From Candidatus Eisenbacteria bacterium (lineage in GTDB: Bacteria; Eisenbacteria; RBG-16-71-46): DNA of 35,813 bases. The stretch lies in the NCBI GenBank assembly GCA_013140805.1, contig JABFRW010000001.1, forward strand, positions 1 to 35,813, written 5' to 3'. The notes under the pieces are model-generated. The model was not told the origin of the DNA, searched no databases, and saw only the letters and a list, made by a program, of their open reading frames with translations. Every line of letters starts with the position of its first letter. Positions within the stretch are counted from its first letter, which is position 1. The position numbers and the translations under genes were made by a program. Positions 34,496 to 35,813 of the stretch are shown here, in pieces.

Positions 34496-35283
34496 TGTAT
34501 CCCGAGATCCTGCACTGGGGACCGCTTCACATTCGCAGCTACGGCCTGATGCTGGCGATCGCATTTCTGGTCGGCACGGGTCTGGCGCTGCGCGAGGCGA
34601 AGCGTCGAGGACTCGACGAGGACCGCCTGGTCTCGGTGATCCTGGTGGTGCTGATCGCCTCGGTGCTCGGCGCGCGGGCGCTCTACGTGATGGAACACAT
34701 CGGCGAGTTCCGTCGCGAGTGGACCAGCATGTTCGCGTTGTGGCAGGGCGGGCTCACGCTCTACGGCGGCATCGTGGCAGGAGCGGTCGCCGGGTTGGTG
34801 GCGGCGCGGCGCTTCGGGCTCCCGATGTGGACGGTGGCGGACGTGCTCACGCCCGGACTGGCGCTCGGCACCGCGATCGGTCGCGTCGGATGCTATCTGA
34901 ACGGATGCTGTTACGGGCGCCCGACGTTGCTGCCGTGGGGCGTCAAGTTCCCGCCCGATTCGTTCGCCGGTCTCGAGTTCGGCAACGCGCTGCTGCATCC
35001 CTCTCAGCTCTACTTCTCGGTGGTCGGGCTGGTGCTGTTCGCGCTCGCATGGGGCTTGCGCCGTCGCTTCACGGTGCCGGGTACCTTGTTCTGGTCGTTC
35101 CTTCTCGTGTTCGGGCTGGCACGCGTGCCGCTCGATCTGACGCGCGCCTACGAGAAGGACGCGATCGTGCTCCCGATGGGCGCGACCGGGGTGACCGAGA
35201 GTCAGGTCATGAGCGTCGCGCTCGCACTGTTCGCGGTGCTGATGCTGGTGCGACTGCGACGTGGCGCCGCGGCGCAGCCGTGA
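34495..35283 (+). CDS. lgt: Prolipoprotein diacylglyceryl transferase
   Basis: 262 aa inner-membrane enzyme that transfers diacylglycerol from phosphatidylglycerol to the lipobox cysteine of prolipoproteins, the first step for the lipoproteins encoded at 24920-26367. Features: HIRSYGLML (12-20), WQGGLTLYGGI, the Lgt signature region GRVGCYLNGCCYG (129-141) with R130 and N136, and HPSQLYFSVVGL. The signature carries cysteines (133, 138, 139) where the E. coli form GRLGNFINGELWG has Asn and Glu; this cysteine form is known to me from other non-proteobacterial Lgt proteins. There are about seven membrane segments. The start ATG 34495 overlaps the rodA stop, and the stop overlaps the aroE GTG. 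Confidence 0.95.
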   Translation: MYPEILHWGPLHIRSYGLMLAIAFLVGTGLALREAKRRGLDEDRLVSVILVVLIASVLGARALYVMEHIGEFRREWTSMFALWQGGLTLYGGIVAGAVAGLVAARRFGLPMWTVADVLTPGLALGTAIGRVGCYLNGCCYGRPTLLPWGVKFPPDSFAGLEFGNALLHPSQLYFSVVGLVLFALAWGLRRRFTVPGTLFWSFLLVFGLARVPLDLTRAYEKDAIVLPMGATGVTESQVMSVALALFAVLMLVRLRRGAAAQP

Positions 35284-35813
35284 GCGCCCACGATCCTCGC
35301 CCGCGGGGCTGGGATCTGGCGGTGCTCGGCGATCCGCTCGCGTACACGCTGTCCCCGCTGCTCTACGCGGTGGGGCACCGCCTGCTCGGAGCGAGCGGAA
35401 GCGCCGACGCGCTCCGAACGCCAACCGCGGCGCTGGCGGCGAGACTTTCGGAACTTCGTGATCGGGGATATCGCGGCGCCAACATCACGCACCCGCTCAA
35501 GCAGGCTGCGCTCGGGTGGGTGGATCGAGCCAGTGAGCGTGCCCGACGGTCGCGCTCCGTGAACACGGTGGGCTTCGAAGCGGACCACACCTGGGGCGAT
35601 ACGACCGACGGCGCGGGGTTCCTCGACTGGCTCGTGGCGCTCGGTCGCGTCGTCGCTCGCGAACGAGTGGTGGTGCTGGGGGCGGGTGGGGCCGCGCGCA
35701 GCGTGGCGCTTGCACTCGCCGAGGCGCAGGTCGGCGGGCTCCAGATCGCGGCGCGGCGTCCCGATGAGCTCGTCGCCGAGTGGTCGGACATTCCCTCGGC
35801 ACGGCTGGTGAAG
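35280..35813 (+). CDS. aroE: Shikimate dehydrogenase, N-terminal part (cut by window end)
   Basis: The frame opens at GTG 35280, overlapping the lgt stop as GTGA, and runs without a stop to the last base (178 codons). The translation begins MSAHDPRPRGWDLAVLGDPL. It contains the substrate-site motif AYTLSPLLY (20-30), GANITHPLKQAAL with catalytic K74, VNTV (94-97) and GDTTDGAGF with D110; family members usually have NTD here, so the Asn is Thr. The NADP-binding glycine loop is VVVLGAGGAARSVALAL. It reduces 3-dehydroshikimate to shikimate in the cytoplasm. Its place behind lgt in a cell-shape operon is unusual but fits a run of overlapped housekeeping genes. Confidence 0.9.
   Translation, partial: MSAHDPRPRGWDLAVLGDPLAYTLSPLLYAVGHRLLGASGSADALRTPTAALAARLSELRDRGYRGANITHPLKQAALGWVDRASERARRSRSVNTVGFEADHTWGDTTDGAGFLDWLVALGRVVARERVVVLGAGGAARSVALALAEAQVGGLQIAARRPDELVAEWSDIPSARLVK

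Overview
The window is high-GC (roughly two thirds G+C), densely coded bacterial DNA. Its gene content points to a diderm of the FCB (Bacteroidetes/Gemmatimonadetes-like) assemblage, most plausibly a Candidatus Eisenbacteria-type lineage. The pointers are FlgD/type-9-like C-terminal domains on two exported proteins, a PorV/PorQ-family protein, a TonB-receptor-like barrel with a carboxypeptidase-regulatory N-domain, a GWxTD-domain protein, and a complete rod-shape cluster. The taxonomic placement is inference.

Bases 1-5231 (+): the end of a TPR protein, then a PrsK-like membrane histidine kinase and its PrsR-like sigma-54 response regulator, then a deoxynucleoside kinase separated from the regulator by a tiny coupled ORF. 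Bases 5228-12397 (-): isoleucyl-tRNA synthetase preceded by a well-formed T-box riboswitch with an AUC specifier, an M23 endopeptidase, and a large secreted M6-type metalloprotease; the two peptidase genes are coupled by a TGATG overlap. Bases 12516-14618 (+): a GWxTD protein, possibly made from a leaderless mRNA, and an SH3-NlpC/P60 cell-wall peptidase.

Bases 14670-16281 (+): an outer-membrane barrel gene with its own promoter, an unusually long and comparatively AT-rich leader, and a textbook UUCG-capped terminator. Bases 16304-23390 (+): an outer-membrane/surface operon of TonB-dependent-receptor-like protein, large exported protein with an FlgD-like tail, and PorV/PorQ-like protein. It ends at paired hairpins shared with the convergent glutamate dehydrogenase gene (23509-24777, -). 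Bases 24920-28514 (-): a tightly overlapped operon of one putative beta-barrel and two unrecognised lipoproteins.

Bases 28515-29030: a divergent intergenic region. Its middle, between the two predicted promoters, holds a run of perfect or near-perfect hairpins with no coding explanation. Bases 29031-35813 (+): mreB-mreC-mreD-mrdA-rodA-lgt-aroE (the last cut by the window end), with overlapping starts and stops from mreC onward. It joins the elongasome to prolipoprotein maturation and the shikimate pathway.

Five candidate sigma-70-type promoters, in front of five different genes, all have exactly 17-bp spacers. Three -10 boxes have the form (T/C)AGCGT, which may be a lineage-typical element. 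No tRNA, rRNA, CRISPR array, insertion sequence or phage gene was seen. The most interesting leads are the T-box outside Firmicutes, the hairpin cluster at 28572-28858, the barrel-plus-two-lipoprotein operon, the long OMP leader, and a Cys-rich version of the PBP2 zinc site.
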